A stretch of DNA of 64,000 bases from Brachypodius melanocephalos (GCA_013398615.1 VZSR01003806.1:14409611-14473610); one strand, 5' to 3'. Positions 13,005 through 25,700 are shown, numbered from the stretch's first letter. Numbers and translations are program-made. Notes: a model not told the origin generated them from the sequence alone.

Positions 13005-13804
13005 ATGCCCACTTATCCATGAATCACTGCCAGAATGGCAGCAATCAACCAGCCAGACACAGGGACTCACCTTTGGCACAAAACACCTGGTATATATAAT
13101 AAAATATGTATAAGGTTATTTCTTACTTTTCAGAATGAGTTTTTATGAGTTTTCAAAGTTCCAGAACAACCAAATATTCACTCTAAGGAGAAATGCAGGG
13201 GCACAGGTGTAGAAAAGACTGAAGCTTATATAGATGATATAACTTAAGTTACAAAAATCCATTTTGCTTTATTTATTTATTTATCTTTACTAATTTTTAT
13301 CTGTCCTGCTTCCCTGAAAGCTCTAAACTGAATTTAAAATAATTCCACTGAAACTGCAGGGTCAGAATTCAAGGCATTGCTAAATATTTACTGTTCTCTC
13401 TGGAGTTCTCACTGCCTTCATCTGGAGCTTGTAGCACTCAAAGGTTTTGAAAAAACGACTTTCTGATCTAAACTGGCCAGGAAGTAGAGAGAAGAGATAA
13501 ATATCCCTCTGGCTGAGTCAAAATCCATGCTGGAGTGCTAGGTCTGATGAAAAACAAGGAAACTCCATTCTTAACTGTGAGAATCCAAACTCAAGCCTTC
13601 AGGCAAATTGATCAACTGATAGTTGATAATTAGCACAGTGCTCGTCCAAGCCTTGGGTGCCTAATGCATCTGGTGCTAAATTTGAGCATCATTCAAGGTT
13701 TGTTTGCTGTCATAAGTGCAACTAAAAGCAACACTTTTGTATGGAAGATTCAATTCATAGCTGGATTTCAAAGGCAAAGGCCAAGCTGTCTTTTCTGGTG
13801 ATTG
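13005..13804. other. Unassigned DNA
   Basis: No gene or interspersed repeat recognised. A short TTTA repeat lies at 13269-13283. Confidence 0.45.
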
Positions 13805-13896
13805 CTCTGGGTTTCTAATGTGAACTGTGTCAGTGCTAGCAAAGAGCAGGCTCTGGGTTTCTAATGTGAGCTGCATCACTGCTAGCAAAGAGCACC
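13805..13896. repeat. 46-bp tandem duplication
   Basis: Two adjacent 46-base copies, 13805-13850 and 13851-13896, each start CTCTGGGTTTCTAATGTGA and contain GCTAGCAAAGAGCA. They match at 40 of 46 positions by direct count, so this is an old local duplication rather than a growing array. Confidence 0.9.
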
Positions 13897-16656
13897 TCTC
13901 CAAGGAAAATAACCCCCTTTAATACAAGGGAAAACCTAAAACTACCGATAGTGACATCTGGTGGCACCTAAAAATGTCACATTTGAAAGCAAACCACTTC
14001 GTGGTGCAAAAGGAAGATTGGCAGCCTTACAATCTGTCACTTTTCCAACTGGAGTCAATAAAAGTTTTATTCAGTGGTATGAAACAGAGCGAAACGCCTC
14101 CTTCCTCACCTGAGCCAGAGATGCCTGTGAAACCTCAACCCACATGATCTTCATCTGTATGTTGAGGAAATGAATGAACTGAACACCCAGTTACTTCTCA
14201 GGGACTCTGCATACCCTATGGTCACTGCACAAAATAGATCATGTAAATGTGACTTACATGTATGGTTATTTAAATGAGAGATGCTACCATCTATGAAGAA
14301 ATAAATGTGGATACAAATGAACTTTGGCACTATGATATATGATGTCTCTCCAGGCTGGAGAGACATACCAGGTGTCTTCAATTAAAATAATAATAATAAT
14401 CCTCTCAACCCTGTTCAATTCAAGCCAACCATTTAATTCAGTTTTCTCTCAGCTGATCCTAATAACTCTGCTGTAGTTCCTAGAATTCCCTCTGACTAAC
14501 TCCTGCTCTGCCCACTGTTGCACAAATATTTGTCTGGTCTTACATCCTTTGCTCCCTTCTTTTCTTCAGCTATTTCAAACAGCAACTTGGCTGTTTTTTC
14601 CTGCCATCCCTGAAACAGAGTCTCTGATTAGTATTACCTCAGAAAAACAAATTGTGGTATAGGATTGTGGTATAGATTACATCTGCTTCTAGTGCCTTGC
14701 ACTCCCAAAGAAACTGTGATGAGATTGCTGCTAGTGTTCAGGTTGAAAAACCAGAACAACTCACACATTGGGAGTTGCACACGTGTCCATTTTGTTTCCT
14801 TTTCTGTTAACCAAGATGGTAGCCAAGAACCCAGCAGTCTTGATATGGAACTGAAGAAATATTTTTCATCCTTAGATACTCAGCTTTGCTTTCCCAAAAA
14901 GAAACATCATCTTTCTCCACTACAGTTCAAATCATATTTCTTGGTAAGAGAAACTTCTAACATTCAAACAAGTGTGACTGACAGCAGTAACTTCTTCAAG
15001 CTAAAACACAGTGCTACATTTGAGACAGAACCCTGGCATCTCCAGGTGACATTTTTCACAGCAGTATTATTTCTATTACATCAGCTGTAGAGACTAATAG
15101 GAACTTGGAGACCCTGCTGAGGTAACTGCTAGACCTCAGAATATGCAAATTTTCTGGGGCTGAGGCAACGGGCATGTTATTCTCCAGTTTCTCCTGAGGT
15201 ACAAGCTGGAACTGTCTCTGCTGAGGACTTCTCATAAAGCATCATGTGCTGCTAAACCTGAAATATATGTGCATTCACACAACCATGCCTGCATGCAAAT
15301 CTGTCTGAAATTGATGTATGAATATTTCCCCTCTTGATTGTCTATGGCTCCCTTAGGAAAAAAAGGTGTTTGCTTAACACAACAATACAAAAATTAATAA
15401 AATTTGAGTTGATACATTGAGTATTAGTACTAACTTGCAAATAAAACAGATATGTTTATGATAGCTAATCTTTCCCATCTGGCTTCTAGATCTATTCAAG
15501 TACAGCATTTTGGATATCTTTCAGCTTGCTTTACTTTCTTGAACTTACATAGCTTTCTCACCTCAGATCTTCTTTCAGAGATGGTTTCTCAGTATTGGAG
15601 GGATAACCACGACATGCAGTGAGTATCTCCTGAAGCTGGCAGAGCTGGAGGAGAATTGCAGCTTCTCAGCTCATTTATAAACACTTCACAACCCTGCCAG
15701 GGAGTGAACAGTCAGCAGTCTTCACAGGGAGCAGCAGACCAGGTTTTGAGTTAATAGCTGGCTGATCCTCAGATTTAGGTGAAAGCAGCAACGTGTGAGT
15801 TTGTGTCCAAATAACCAACACTGGGACAGGAAACAAATAGTTTAGTCTCACTGCAAGACAGCCAGAGCTCTTCAGGCAATCCTTAATGCCCATATTTGTA
15901 ATTTCCTGACTCATCTGTACTTGGATTGACTCAGCTCATGGAGGATATGTGCATTCAGTCTGCCTGGCAAAGCACGCAGAGTGAGAATTTCCTTTGGAGG
16001 TTCAGAAGCTGAGCTGTCACAGCTGAATTCTGGATGTCTCTGGGCCCTTGTGGCTGAATGGCTTTTCCCTGTTCTCAGCGTATGTGTCGACAGAGAGCAC
16101 TCCAACCTAAACTTTTTTTTTCTCTTTTTCTACTGCTTTTCTCTTTCTTTAGAGGAGCTTAACAGGTAAATATTAGAGTACCAAGGATATGGATTACACC
16201 AAAAAGATAGATGGTTTCTGCCTCAAGAGTCTTTCTGTGGAAGGTAGACCACCATTAGAAAAATTAAGGTCTTAAACAAGTTTATGCAAGTTCAAACTCC
16301 CAGAAAAGCAAAAGAGATCCTTTTCTAGGAAAAAAAAAATAGACAAACAGGTTTTAAGAGAGTTCCTGGGGAGAATCTGCCCTAAACAATGCTCTGAAAT
16401 GGTTTCACCTCTTCAACTGAGCGTCTGTGTGCCAGAATCATCCCAGACAATCCTATATTTTTTGCTTTACATGTACATTCATACATTTAGCAAACACTGT
16501 GAGTACATTTCTGATTCAGGGGAGACTTGCAATACCATCTCATATATTACCTAAAATATAAAACCTTGTTTTGGAAACAAAGATATAACACTACTCTTGG
16601 CTTTTGATCACAGGTGAAGATTTTTGGCAAATAAAATTAACCCAGATGGTGATTAA

Positions 16657-16657
<1 letters not shown>
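13897..16657. other. Unassigned DNA with one 141-codon open frame
   Basis: About 2.8 kb without recognisable repeats apart from a small (AAT)n at 14383-14399. A 141-codon + frame at 14665-15090 starts MWYRLHLLLVP and ends FLLHQL. It has no domain I recognise and no clear promoter or splice context, so it is not called as a gene. Confidence 0.4.

Positions 16658-16708
<51 letters not shown>
16658..16708 (+). repeat. Poly(A) run of 51, 22 bases after AATAAA
   Basis: An uninterrupted run of 51 A. The hexamer AATAAA at 16630-16635 lies 22 bases upstream, which is the normal spacing between a polyadenylation signal and the cleavage site. That is the layout of a retroposed transcript 3' end, although no parent gene is recognisable upstream and a plain A microsatellite would look the same. 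Confidence 0.9.
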
Positions 16709-16709
<1 letters not shown>

Positions 16710-19700
16710 CCTCTATTTTTCCCTGCTGACACAAAAACCCCAAAGTTCATTGTTTTATTAAATGGATTACAATACCAATTCCTGTGTTCCCCTCTGGAAC
16801 AGACAAGGGGAGCTGTCTCAGCAAAAAGCCGTTCTTGGTTAAGCTGTTCAGTGATTTTATTTTTACCTTCAGGCATGAGAGATGGAAGAGTTTAACTTCT
16901 TGAAATTGGAAGTAGACACCTGGCCAGTGAAGTATTAGAGGTTTGTACAATAACCATGGCAGAGAGGAGATAGCGGAGACAAAATAAACACGCAAAGTGG
17001 AATTGTGTGACCACTCAAAAATGTTTTGTAAAACTTCCTTTGGAAATTTTTGATTTTGACGGGGCAAAAAAGCTTTTTTAAAAGAGCCTAGAGTGAGATT
17101 CTGAAGTTTTCTATGTACTTCACAAATTAATTAGAGATTCCTTCTGTCAATTTTGGTACAGGACTTAAGATGAGACACCAAAGAGCATATAGGAGCTTAA
17201 AATACAATTTAAACAGAAATTAGGCACATATGTCAAAAGAAGAAATCCAAATCTCTCTATGTGTCTGTTAGGATGATGATGAATTCAACAATCTTTGAAT
17301 CTGGGAGATATGTACCGTATATCAAGCATATAAATCACACCCAAAAAACTTTCATCACAAAACCCAGTTAGCTACAATGAAGCTCAGCTATGGAACACAC
17401 CTAGAGATGCTTTCACTTGCCTCAGGCTGCTTGGAAATCACAGAATAAGTACTTTTAATTCCCACAAAAATTGTGAGAAAGAACTGCCCAGACTGATAGA
17501 AAGCATGGATTATGGAGGACAAGAATGTCCTTTCTAACGAGAAAGACTTGATGCTAAATGTTAAATAAACTGCAAACACAGTAAAATAAGCTTGAGTAAT
17601 CTAGGAAGAAAAGCATGGATTAAAATTTCTCATATTATGCGGTACAAGCAAAAGGTGTCTATATATGTATATGTATATGTATATATATATGTATATACAT
17701 ATACATGTATCTTCTGCTTGTTCTTAATTTACTGAGTGGATGTATCAGTTTCAAGTAAACCACAGTGCTAAGGTAGAAATTCTAAGTGCTCACAGAACTG
17801 TTGCTTAAGTGGGACTTTGCAGAATGAACTGAAGAAAGTTTAGGGAGTTGAGGATTGGCTAGGCAGGCAGAGACACAAAAGTTAGGAAAGTCATCTATGG
17901 AATAGCAGGAGCAGAGAACTACAGACCCACGATAAAGTCCTCAAAATCAGACACATTAGCACATCTTTTGTGCATCTTTAGAATTATTGAGAGCTGTTGA
18001 TCTGAAAATGAAAAGAACGCAGTGGACAAAGTGCTACATCTTTGTTTTTAAGTAATTTCCTTAAATCTTGCAAACAGATTTCTGTCTATTTAAATAAATA
18101 CATACATAAATAGATATAAAAATTAAAACTTAAAAAAGACTATCATAAATTAAGTATTCTGTGTCTGAACACAGCAATTTTCACATGATCACAGCTTGCA
18201 CATATAGACCTCTGGTTTTTTTTGTTATATGTGCTTTAAAGAAAAGATGAGACAGTCTGGAACCCCAGGAGGGTTTTTTATCACAGTACCTGAATGTTCA
18301 TTATGATTTGAAGGATGCTGGATGCAATGGGAAGCAGGGGTTGGGAGGACAGAGAAGGCACTCAACAGTCCAAAACCAGGATTGCAAACTCATGCAACAA
18401 CTTTAAAAACGAAGAAAGAATAACAAGATGGATGTAGGTAGCTATTCTGACATGGAAAGTTTTTGTTTTCCATGCAGAGAAAGCTGTTTCCATTTCTTAT
18501 GGAGGACAAGTAAAATTCAAAATGAGGTAATTCAGGTGTGAGTTGAGACAGGAGTAGATTTCTCAATACATCTTGTATAAACAAGAAACATGAACTCAAG
18601 AAAATTGTAAAAGCAGTTCAGCACTTGAGAAGGTAAGGATTAAGAGTATTTGTAAATAAAATCTATAATTGAGTTTTCATGTCTTCTTTTTCAAGCCACC
18701 ATTTCATCCAGATTTGGTAGATTAAAGATGTTTCTTTTAAATCTTGGCTGGTATCAAAGTGATTTTAGGGTATTCTGACAAACTTGTTTCCTTGTCAGAT
18801 TGACAAATATGACAGATTGAAGTGGAATGCCTCTTTATGTATGTGAGAGTCCCAAAGCTGGGAAACATTATCTGAACACTACTGCCTGACACTGACAGCT
18901 ACAATACAACAAACCAATTTCCTACTATAACTCCAACATTTATTCTTTGGGTAGCCATTTAAAAAAATTACATTGCCAAAAAAATATTATTGTCATTACA
19001 GGGACTCCATTCAGAGCTGACTTCTGGGACAGGACAGGAACATGCATTACACCCAAAATGTAAATTTTCTTTTTCTCTATTAGATTCTGACATATCTATT
19101 GAGTTAGACAGTTCCAGACTTTATTCAGTCAGGTAACCTTGAACTTTATTTACTCAGAATAAAAAATTACTACTTGGCACTCGGTGGGTGGTGTTTCTTT
19201 CACCGAGAAGGCAGTTTAAAACTGGTTCATTTTGGCTACCATCATGTTAAAAGGAAATTTGCAGTGGTCTGATCCTTCTAGATAATTAGGAACTTCACTG
19301 ATTTCAGTGCATGTATTAAAGACACTGTAAAGATATAATGGTTGATAGTTTCCGAGAAACTTTATTTGAACAGCTGTCTTGTGGTTTCCTTCCAGAGTCC
19401 TAAACTTCTGGTTGTTTAAGTGTTTGATTCCAGTATGCAAGCTCATCAAAGTGTGATAAATGATTCTTTGGAGAGAGCTACTTATGATTAGATGAAATTT
19501 CTGAGCTGATGTTTTTCACAGTGACTCAAGATCTTCACTATTACACTGGAGACCTTCAGTGCTGATGTTTGCACATGAAAACTGTTTTGTAAAATATCTA
19601 CAGGCAAATTTATATTCACAACTTATTGCTTCAAATAGATTTTTAAAAAAATGCATAGTAAAAAAAAGTAACAGATCGTAATTTAACAAGCTTTTGCAAA

Positions 19701-20376
19701 TAATAATCAATCCAACCAAATAATATTATTTAACTAAGATGGAATGAGTGCTTACTGTGGAACAATATATCACTAATGATGGGAACAGGTGCACAAAGTG
19801 TCTTAATAAATCAGTAACCTGGAAAACACATCAATTATTTTGAAGGTTAATGGATTTTTTGCTTGTTCTCCAAAACTCATGAAGATATTTTCCTGAAAAA
19901 CTCAAACTATTCAAAAGCAAATTAAACAAAAAACTTCAATTAAAAAAAAAAAAAAGAAAAGAAAAGAAAAAGAAAAAAATCTTAGAGTGGTTTATAAAAC
20001 AATAAACTACTACTGACACAAAAATAAGCAGAATATTTAGGAGCAAGTGGAACTGTTGTATCATGATACATGTTGAAACGTAGATAAGATACGCTAAAAA
20101 GAAACCGTTGGAGTCACAACTGGAGTGACATCTCCCATCCACTTGGAAGTAATTCAGGTCACAGATTTTCTCAGAAACATTCTTTACTGAAACAACAATA
20201 CCTTGTGTGAAATTTTCTAGTGGCAAAGATTTCTGAAATCCAGAATGGGAATCCTGTCACAGTATAATGTAGAGACTAATCTGATACTTGAAAAATCCTT
20301 ACCTCTAATCTAGTGGTTCCTGGAATTTCGCCATTAATTTCTTAATCAATAAAGTGGAGGGTTATAAGCTTTGAAA
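16709..20376. other. Unassigned AT-rich DNA with low-complexity patches
   Basis: About 3.7 kb with no gene or interspersed repeat recognised. It contains a TATATG-type array at 17659-17710 that can fold on itself, an ATAC/AAAT patch near 18092-18118 and an A-rich AAAAG patch at 19941-19979. All open frames are short. Confidence 0.5.
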
Positions 20377-20657
20377 ATCCAGCAGGCTGAGGGAAGTGAG
20401 TTTCTCCCTCTATTCCCAGGAGACCCCAGGAGATCCTGGAATATTGCATGCAGCTCTGGGACAACCAGCAGATGAATATGGACCAGCTGGAGCCAGTCCA
20501 GAGGAAGCCGGGCTGAGACAGTTGGGATTGTTCAGCCTAGACATGAGAAGTCTCCAGAGACACCTTATATCTATCACCTTCCAGTACCTAAAGAGGGGGC
20601 TGCAAGAAATCTGGAGAGAGACTTTTCACTGGGGCATGTAAAGATAGGACAAGGTGA
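20377..20657 (+). repeat. CR1 LINE, upstream half, interrupted by an LTR
   Basis: From CCAGCAGGCTGAGGGAAGTG through GGAGCCAGTCCAGAGGAAGC to GATAGGACAAGGTGA this follows avian CR1 over its ORF2 C-terminal coding part. At 20658 the match stops abruptly at a TG dinucleotide and resumes, in the same order and strand, at 21216. The two parts are one CR1 copy split by an insertion. No intact reading frame remains. Confidence 0.92.
20653..20657. repeat. Left target-site duplication of the LTR
   Basis: GGTGA directly before the LTR pairs with GGAGA at 21216-21220 directly after it (four of five identical). CR1 has a single GGAGA-like word at this spot, which supports a 5-bp target duplication. Confidence 0.7.
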
Positions 20658-21215
20658 TGTTAAGGGAAAATTCCCAGTCTGATCACCCATGAGACTCACT
20701 GGCACTCACACAGCACCAGGGACTGCAAGTGCTAGGATCAAAGCCTCTTCACAGCAGGCGGGTCCAGCAGGCCCCCTGGCTCCCTACACACCCCAGAAAC
20801 TCACACACAGACCAGGTTTCCTTACTGGTTTGCCCACGTTTCCCACGGCAGTCTCACATGCATAGTTCTATCGAGCCATTTATTCACGGTATATTAACAC
20901 AAAGAAACAGCTGGAGTGAATGCCTCTGAGAGGAACCCCCCCCAAAGGAACCCCTGGGCTTCCATACTCTCACAGGCTAGCCCCACACTAGTATTGCTTT
21001 TGATATCAAGTCTCCTTCTTCATCCCCATGAGTCTTCAGCTCCTGCTGTGTTTTGCACTGTCCATTCACCTGGTCACCAGCCTTTGTACCCTTTGTTATG
21101 CAAAGGGTTGGCAGTTCATGGCCTTTTCTCTTTCTGGGCACCCCACCCTAGAGCTCAGTCTGCATCTCATTCTGCATCTCTATTAAGCTACCTGCACCAG
21201 ATGTGCTCCTCAACA
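20658..21215 (-). mobile_element. Solo LTR (558 bp) nested in CR1
   Basis: The inserted 558 bases begin TGTTAAGG and end CTCAACA, giving the TG...CA ends and short inverted TGTT/AACA termini of a retroviral LTR. A near-perfect 5-bp target duplication flanks it; this length is usual for ERVL-type integration, while 4 and 6 are more typical of other classes. No internal viral sequence is present, so it is a solo LTR left by recombination between two LTRs. The only AATAAA is on the minus strand (20879-20884), close to a TATA-like AATATA, which suggests minus orientation. Family unknown. Frames at 20729-21230 are not genes. Confidence 0.82.
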
Positions 21216-21467
21216 GGAGAATGCCTTTAAACTGAGAGGGCAGGGTTAGATTAGATATCAGGAAAAAAATAATTTACTGTGAAGGTGATGAGGCACAGGA
21301 ACAGCCCAAGGGATCTGTGGATGTCTCATCCCTGGAAGTGTTCAAGGCCAGGTTGGATGGGTCTTTGAGCAATCTGGTCTAGTGGAAGGTGTCCCTGTCC
21401 ATGGTAGGGGGGTTGGAATGAAAAGATCTTTGAGATCCCTTCACAAATCATTCTATGATTCTATGAT
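21216..21467 (+). repeat. CR1 LINE, downstream half with complete 3' end
   Basis: This continues the same CR1 copy: ATGCCTTTAAACTGAGAGGG, then the segment encoding the ORF2 end, then TGGATGTCTCATCCCTGGAA, finishing with ATTCTATGATTCTATGA at 21450-21467. The intact terminal octamers mark the true 3' end and show the CR1 is moderately young but older than the LTR inside it. Confidence 0.95.
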
Positions 21468-22290
21468 TTCCAAAAGAAAGAAATTAGTTAACATCAGTAA
21501 TTAATGTCACAAAAGTGTAGCAAAGAGAGAGAAAATAAAAGTAATTATTTAGAATTTTAGGACACTTTTTTTGCCTTGTCTTTTAGTATGCTGTTGACCT
21601 TCCAGAGAGACTGAAGAAATGGGAGAATTAAATAGAACACTTGGAAACTTAGGCAGTAGAAAATTTCACCAACAAAAAGAATTTTTTAAATGAAATTTAT
21701 GTTTGTGTATAGGCACATTTCATCATGGAAACTAATTTGCAAAGTTAATGCACTTGCTGAAAGCCATTTATCTTCTTCACTGTCTGAAAAGAAATTACCT
21801 ATGTACATTTTTAACATGCACTGTGTGGTTGACTATTTTTACTAAATTATGTGCAATTTAAATTTGAGTTTGTTTTCACAGTTTATTCCATCTTTAAATA
21901 TTTTATTTTTAACTAAACTCATAAGTAAATCTCTTAGATTCAATGAATTATTTCAGGTTTATAGATGCAGGAGCTAGGAAAGCAGCATCTCAGATTCCGC
22001 TACCATTTCTTGAGGAAGGAATGAAGAAAGGAATGGATTTGAGTTAGAGGAATGGACAGCAATACCTGTGTTGATTTCTTTCATCTTAACACCTTCTGCA
22101 TTCTTACTTCTTAGAAGGATGTTAATTTTTCCTTGCTTTGGATATAAAAAAAAAAAAAAACAGAAATTATTTTCACTTTTCCATAGTTCATGAATTATTT
22201 TACCTAGGGAATTTAGTTCAGCCAGTGATGTAAAATGTCTATTTCAATTAAAGCCAGTGTTCCTACAGAGAAAATCCAAACCCATGTCAC
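21468..22290. other. Unassigned AT-rich DNA
   Basis: No gene or repeat family recognised. An A run lies at about 22147-22160. Confidence 0.5.
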
Positions 22291-22349
22291 AGGTTGGGCT
22301 TGATGATCCTTGAAGTCTTTTCATACCTAAAAGATTCTATGATTCTATG
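22291..22349 (+). repeat. CR1 LINE, 3'-terminal fragment
   Basis: AGGTTGGGCTTGATGATCCT, then CTTTTCATACCTAAAAGATT and terminal octamers ending CTATGATTCTATG, is the last 59 bases of a plus-strand CR1. It is strongly 5'-truncated and stands just left of an oppositely oriented CR1. Confidence 0.88.
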
Positions 22350-22424
22350 TCCGATGCAGCTCTGCATTCACCCAGATGAAAATGGCAAGGAGGAAGACTT
22401 CAGTTTCAGGGAGTAGGTTCAGCA

Positions 22425-22730
22425 AGGGCCCAGAACCTTCTCTTGAAGAAAATGTAAGTCCCTGAGTAAAGTGTTCCAAAACCTGACAATCCTTTCTATG
22501 AAGAAACTTTTCCTAATATCCAATTTAAACCTCCCCTAGTGTAACTTGAGGACATTTCCTCTCATTTTGTCACTTTTTACGTGGGAAAAGGGACCGTTCT
22601 CCACTTTGCTGCAATCGTATTTCAGGTGGTAAGGTAGGAAAAAAAAAGAGAAAAGGTAGGCAAAAAGTGATAAGGTCCACTTTGAGCCTCCTTTTCTCCT
22701 GGCCAAACAACTCCAGGCACCTTGGATATG
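22425..22730 (-). repeat. CR1 LINE fragment
   Basis: The + strand shows antisense CR1: GAAGAAACTTTTCCTAATAT, CCAATTTAAACCTCCCCTAG, GAGGACATTTCCTCTCATTT and TGAGCCTCCTTTTCTCCTGG in the expected order. It therefore lies on the minus strand and covers the ORF2 C-terminal coding part. Its own terminal octamers are missing on the left. A short purine-rich run near 22637-22650 interrupts it. Confidence 0.88.
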
Positions 22731-25700
22731 TGACCCACAAAAGCAGCGCTCTGCCTCAGCCTCCAGCCCCCAAGGAGAACATGAAAAGAAACAAGTGCTC
22801 ATAAAGGGTGATTCTGCTAAGGAGAATGTATGAAGCTCTGCATGATGCAGATGAAGAATGAGCTGAGAGTTTACGGGTCAGAATTAAGGGGCAGCCCCAA
22901 CCATTCTGTGATTCTTCCTAATTTTCTGCTGTTCACAATCAGAGCCTTTGAAACGCACCACTGAACTCCTCAGGGCATCCTACAGATGGCAGCAGCCATC
23001 ACGCCATATGTTCCCTGGGGCAATCCTATGTTAGTAGGACAAATTAAAAATAGTTTGTCATTTTGAAAGACATATTTAGTACAAAGTATTTTTCAAGCTA
23101 AAGGGCAGGGATGGTGTGCATCTGGAGGCAGAAGATTAGACAGCTTTACAGCAGGAGTGGCAGAGATATATGGTGCTTCCTTATAATACAGCCTAATTTA
23201 GCGAAAAGAAATTGGCCTGTTAGACAAAGCCTGGATATTTGACTATGGTTCATATACAGGGACAACTGTGGATCAAAGAGATAGACAGAGGACTAGAACA
23301 AAAATCCCTTGGTTTCTTCCCATCTCACCTGATGTCAATTCAACTCTTTCCAGTCTCATAAACTAATCCAAAGCTAAAACTTAGCTAGACTCTGTTGTAT
23401 AACATAGAAAATTGATTAAGAAATGTCATGTGAATTGAGATATTTCAAATAACAACAAGAAGGTAATATTCACCTTTCCTACAGCAACCCTGCAGCCCAT
23501 GGTCCAGTTCCAGAGTTGAAGCACCATGCACAGAGAAATAACCTTCAGACTCCATTGCTTTTGATATTATATAAACCAAACAGCCTTCTTTTCACTATTA
23601 TCCCCTAGTTAGTATTCATGTAATCTTGCTTTCTTACTCTCAAGATAAACAAGCAATTGACAGTCCCTTCATTTTCAGCCAAGCTTACAATTTAAAAAGC
23701 TGCAACCACTTTCACAGCTGTAATTAGCAGCATGTGGGAATTCTGGATCCGGTCCTCTACCACGGTTTTCACTACTGAAGCAGAAGATATGTCTAGACTG
23801 CAGACAGAGAGGTGATGGAAAGTCACACCTGAGCTGTCTCTAGCTAGTTTGGGTTTCAGTAACAGAGGACATGTATAAAAGGGACCTCTGTGTATTTGCA
23901 CCAACATAAAAAGCACTTTAATGACCTTGTTGTGTCAGTTTGTTATCGTCTGTACTCCAAGAAAAAAGTGAAGGCTAAATGTTTTCCTTCTTCTGTTCTC
24001 AAATTCAGACCCAGTGCTAGCAGCAGCTACAGCACTGTGGAGTCAGTACCAGTCTTTGAAAGCCCTGATGCTGTGCTATGGGCCAGCCACCAAAGGCAGT
24101 AGGTGTTCACAACCCCCAGGCTCACCCCTCTGCAGCACAGCTTTAACACAGATATTCCTGCACAGAGTTCGTCAGTGCCCAAAAAGAGACATTCCTCGTA
24201 TGTGAAAATTTTGAAAGATTTAAAATCCAGTTATGCCACTGTATTTTTCATTTGATTCACACTGAGTTAAAAATAGGAATTTAACACAAAGTTGAAAATT
24301 TCAATTTGATGTTCATCTGCTGGTGTTCAGCATGCCTTTTGCTACCTGATTAGGGAAGTCAATGTTTCCTCTTTGGGGGGGATATCAAATCGCAGTGATC
24401 TTCTTCTGACAAATTAGCAGATTAAAAGTTTAACAGTCAAATTGTAATGGATTGTCCTCAGTCTAAATCACTTTTGTGACTTTTTCTTCCTCTTCCCTTT
24501 GCCAATCTTATTTTAAAAGAATGCTGTTACTAGATTTGTATGGAATATTAAAGTTTCTGTTTCAGCAATGCCAGATATGGGAAGAAAAGATAATAATTTC
24601 TTTTTTTCATTGTTCTCTTGATAATTAGACCAAATAAATCTTCTTGTCAGAGAATTTCAACTTAGGAAAATCTGTCTACTTTAACCTCAAAATCCTTTCA
24701 GGAATCACAGGCCACTATTACAAAAATCCTTTTTTTATTATTTTATTCCATGGATTTGTATGTATAAAAACACAATGTAATACAGTAGTTAAAAAAAAAG
24801 AAAAAAAAAAGGCAGCAAACTTTTACATTTTGCTCAGAAGACACTACATGGCAAAATATAGATTTGGTTCTGAACAAATCAGTAAAGTGACAGACACAGG
24901 TAAAAAGGGAGAAACAAAGAATAACTGGTTGGCTGCTGGACAACAACTGAGAATGGAGAAATTATAAAAAACACTAAAAATGGGTCAATTGTAAAAACCT
25001 GATGAAAGTACTTTTAGTGAACACAGAATTAACTAGTAGTATGAAAATGAAAATAGGGAAGTTGTGGTTGAATACCTGAAAATGGTTTTTTCCTATCAAT
25101 GTGTGATGCTATAAAACATTTTCTAAAGGAAGATTTGTCTCTTGGGTCATTTTAAGCCTATATTGGAAAAAATAGTTGGATGGAAATAATCCCACTTGGG
25201 TAGAGATCTGGACCAGATGGTCTCATTATTTCAGTAAATAAATAATGTAATGAGTTTTGTACCATGATCTATTGAGTAAGCAAATGCCATTTTTCATTAC
25301 CAATTTTCTAAAGATACTCTTTGGAAGCAAATGGTCACTCTGGGTACAAAACCTTACTCAGCTCAGACTTTAACAGAACTTTAATATGATAATAACTCCA
25401 TTTTCCAGGAAGTCTGAGTAGATATGAAATTAAAATATGATTCAACCCCTTAGTCTTTGAATAGAGATACAGCTTGGGAAATTTTTGTATAGCATAGCCT
25501 ACAGTAAACCAGTTTCAGTGAAAAGCATACAAAGTTAATTTTCTAGGACATTATCTGTTATATTCTGTAAAATATTGTGGGAATGCATCGATTTCACTAG
25601 TTTTTGAATCAAGCCGTAAATTCGCTTTACAAAAAATAGAATAAACTGTAGTGTCTTAACATAACAAACCTTTTAGAAAAAAAATAGGTTTATTGATCCA

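Noticed and set aside
13945..13966. CTCF-like core (CCACCAGATGTC on the minus strand)
   Set aside because: Close to the consensus core but with a mismatch, and a similar word occurs by chance elsewhere (near 25866); a position-weight score and binding data would be needed.
17268..17330. Possible C/D-box snoRNA start (ATGATGATGA)
   Set aside because: No terminal stem and no D box at a proper distance.
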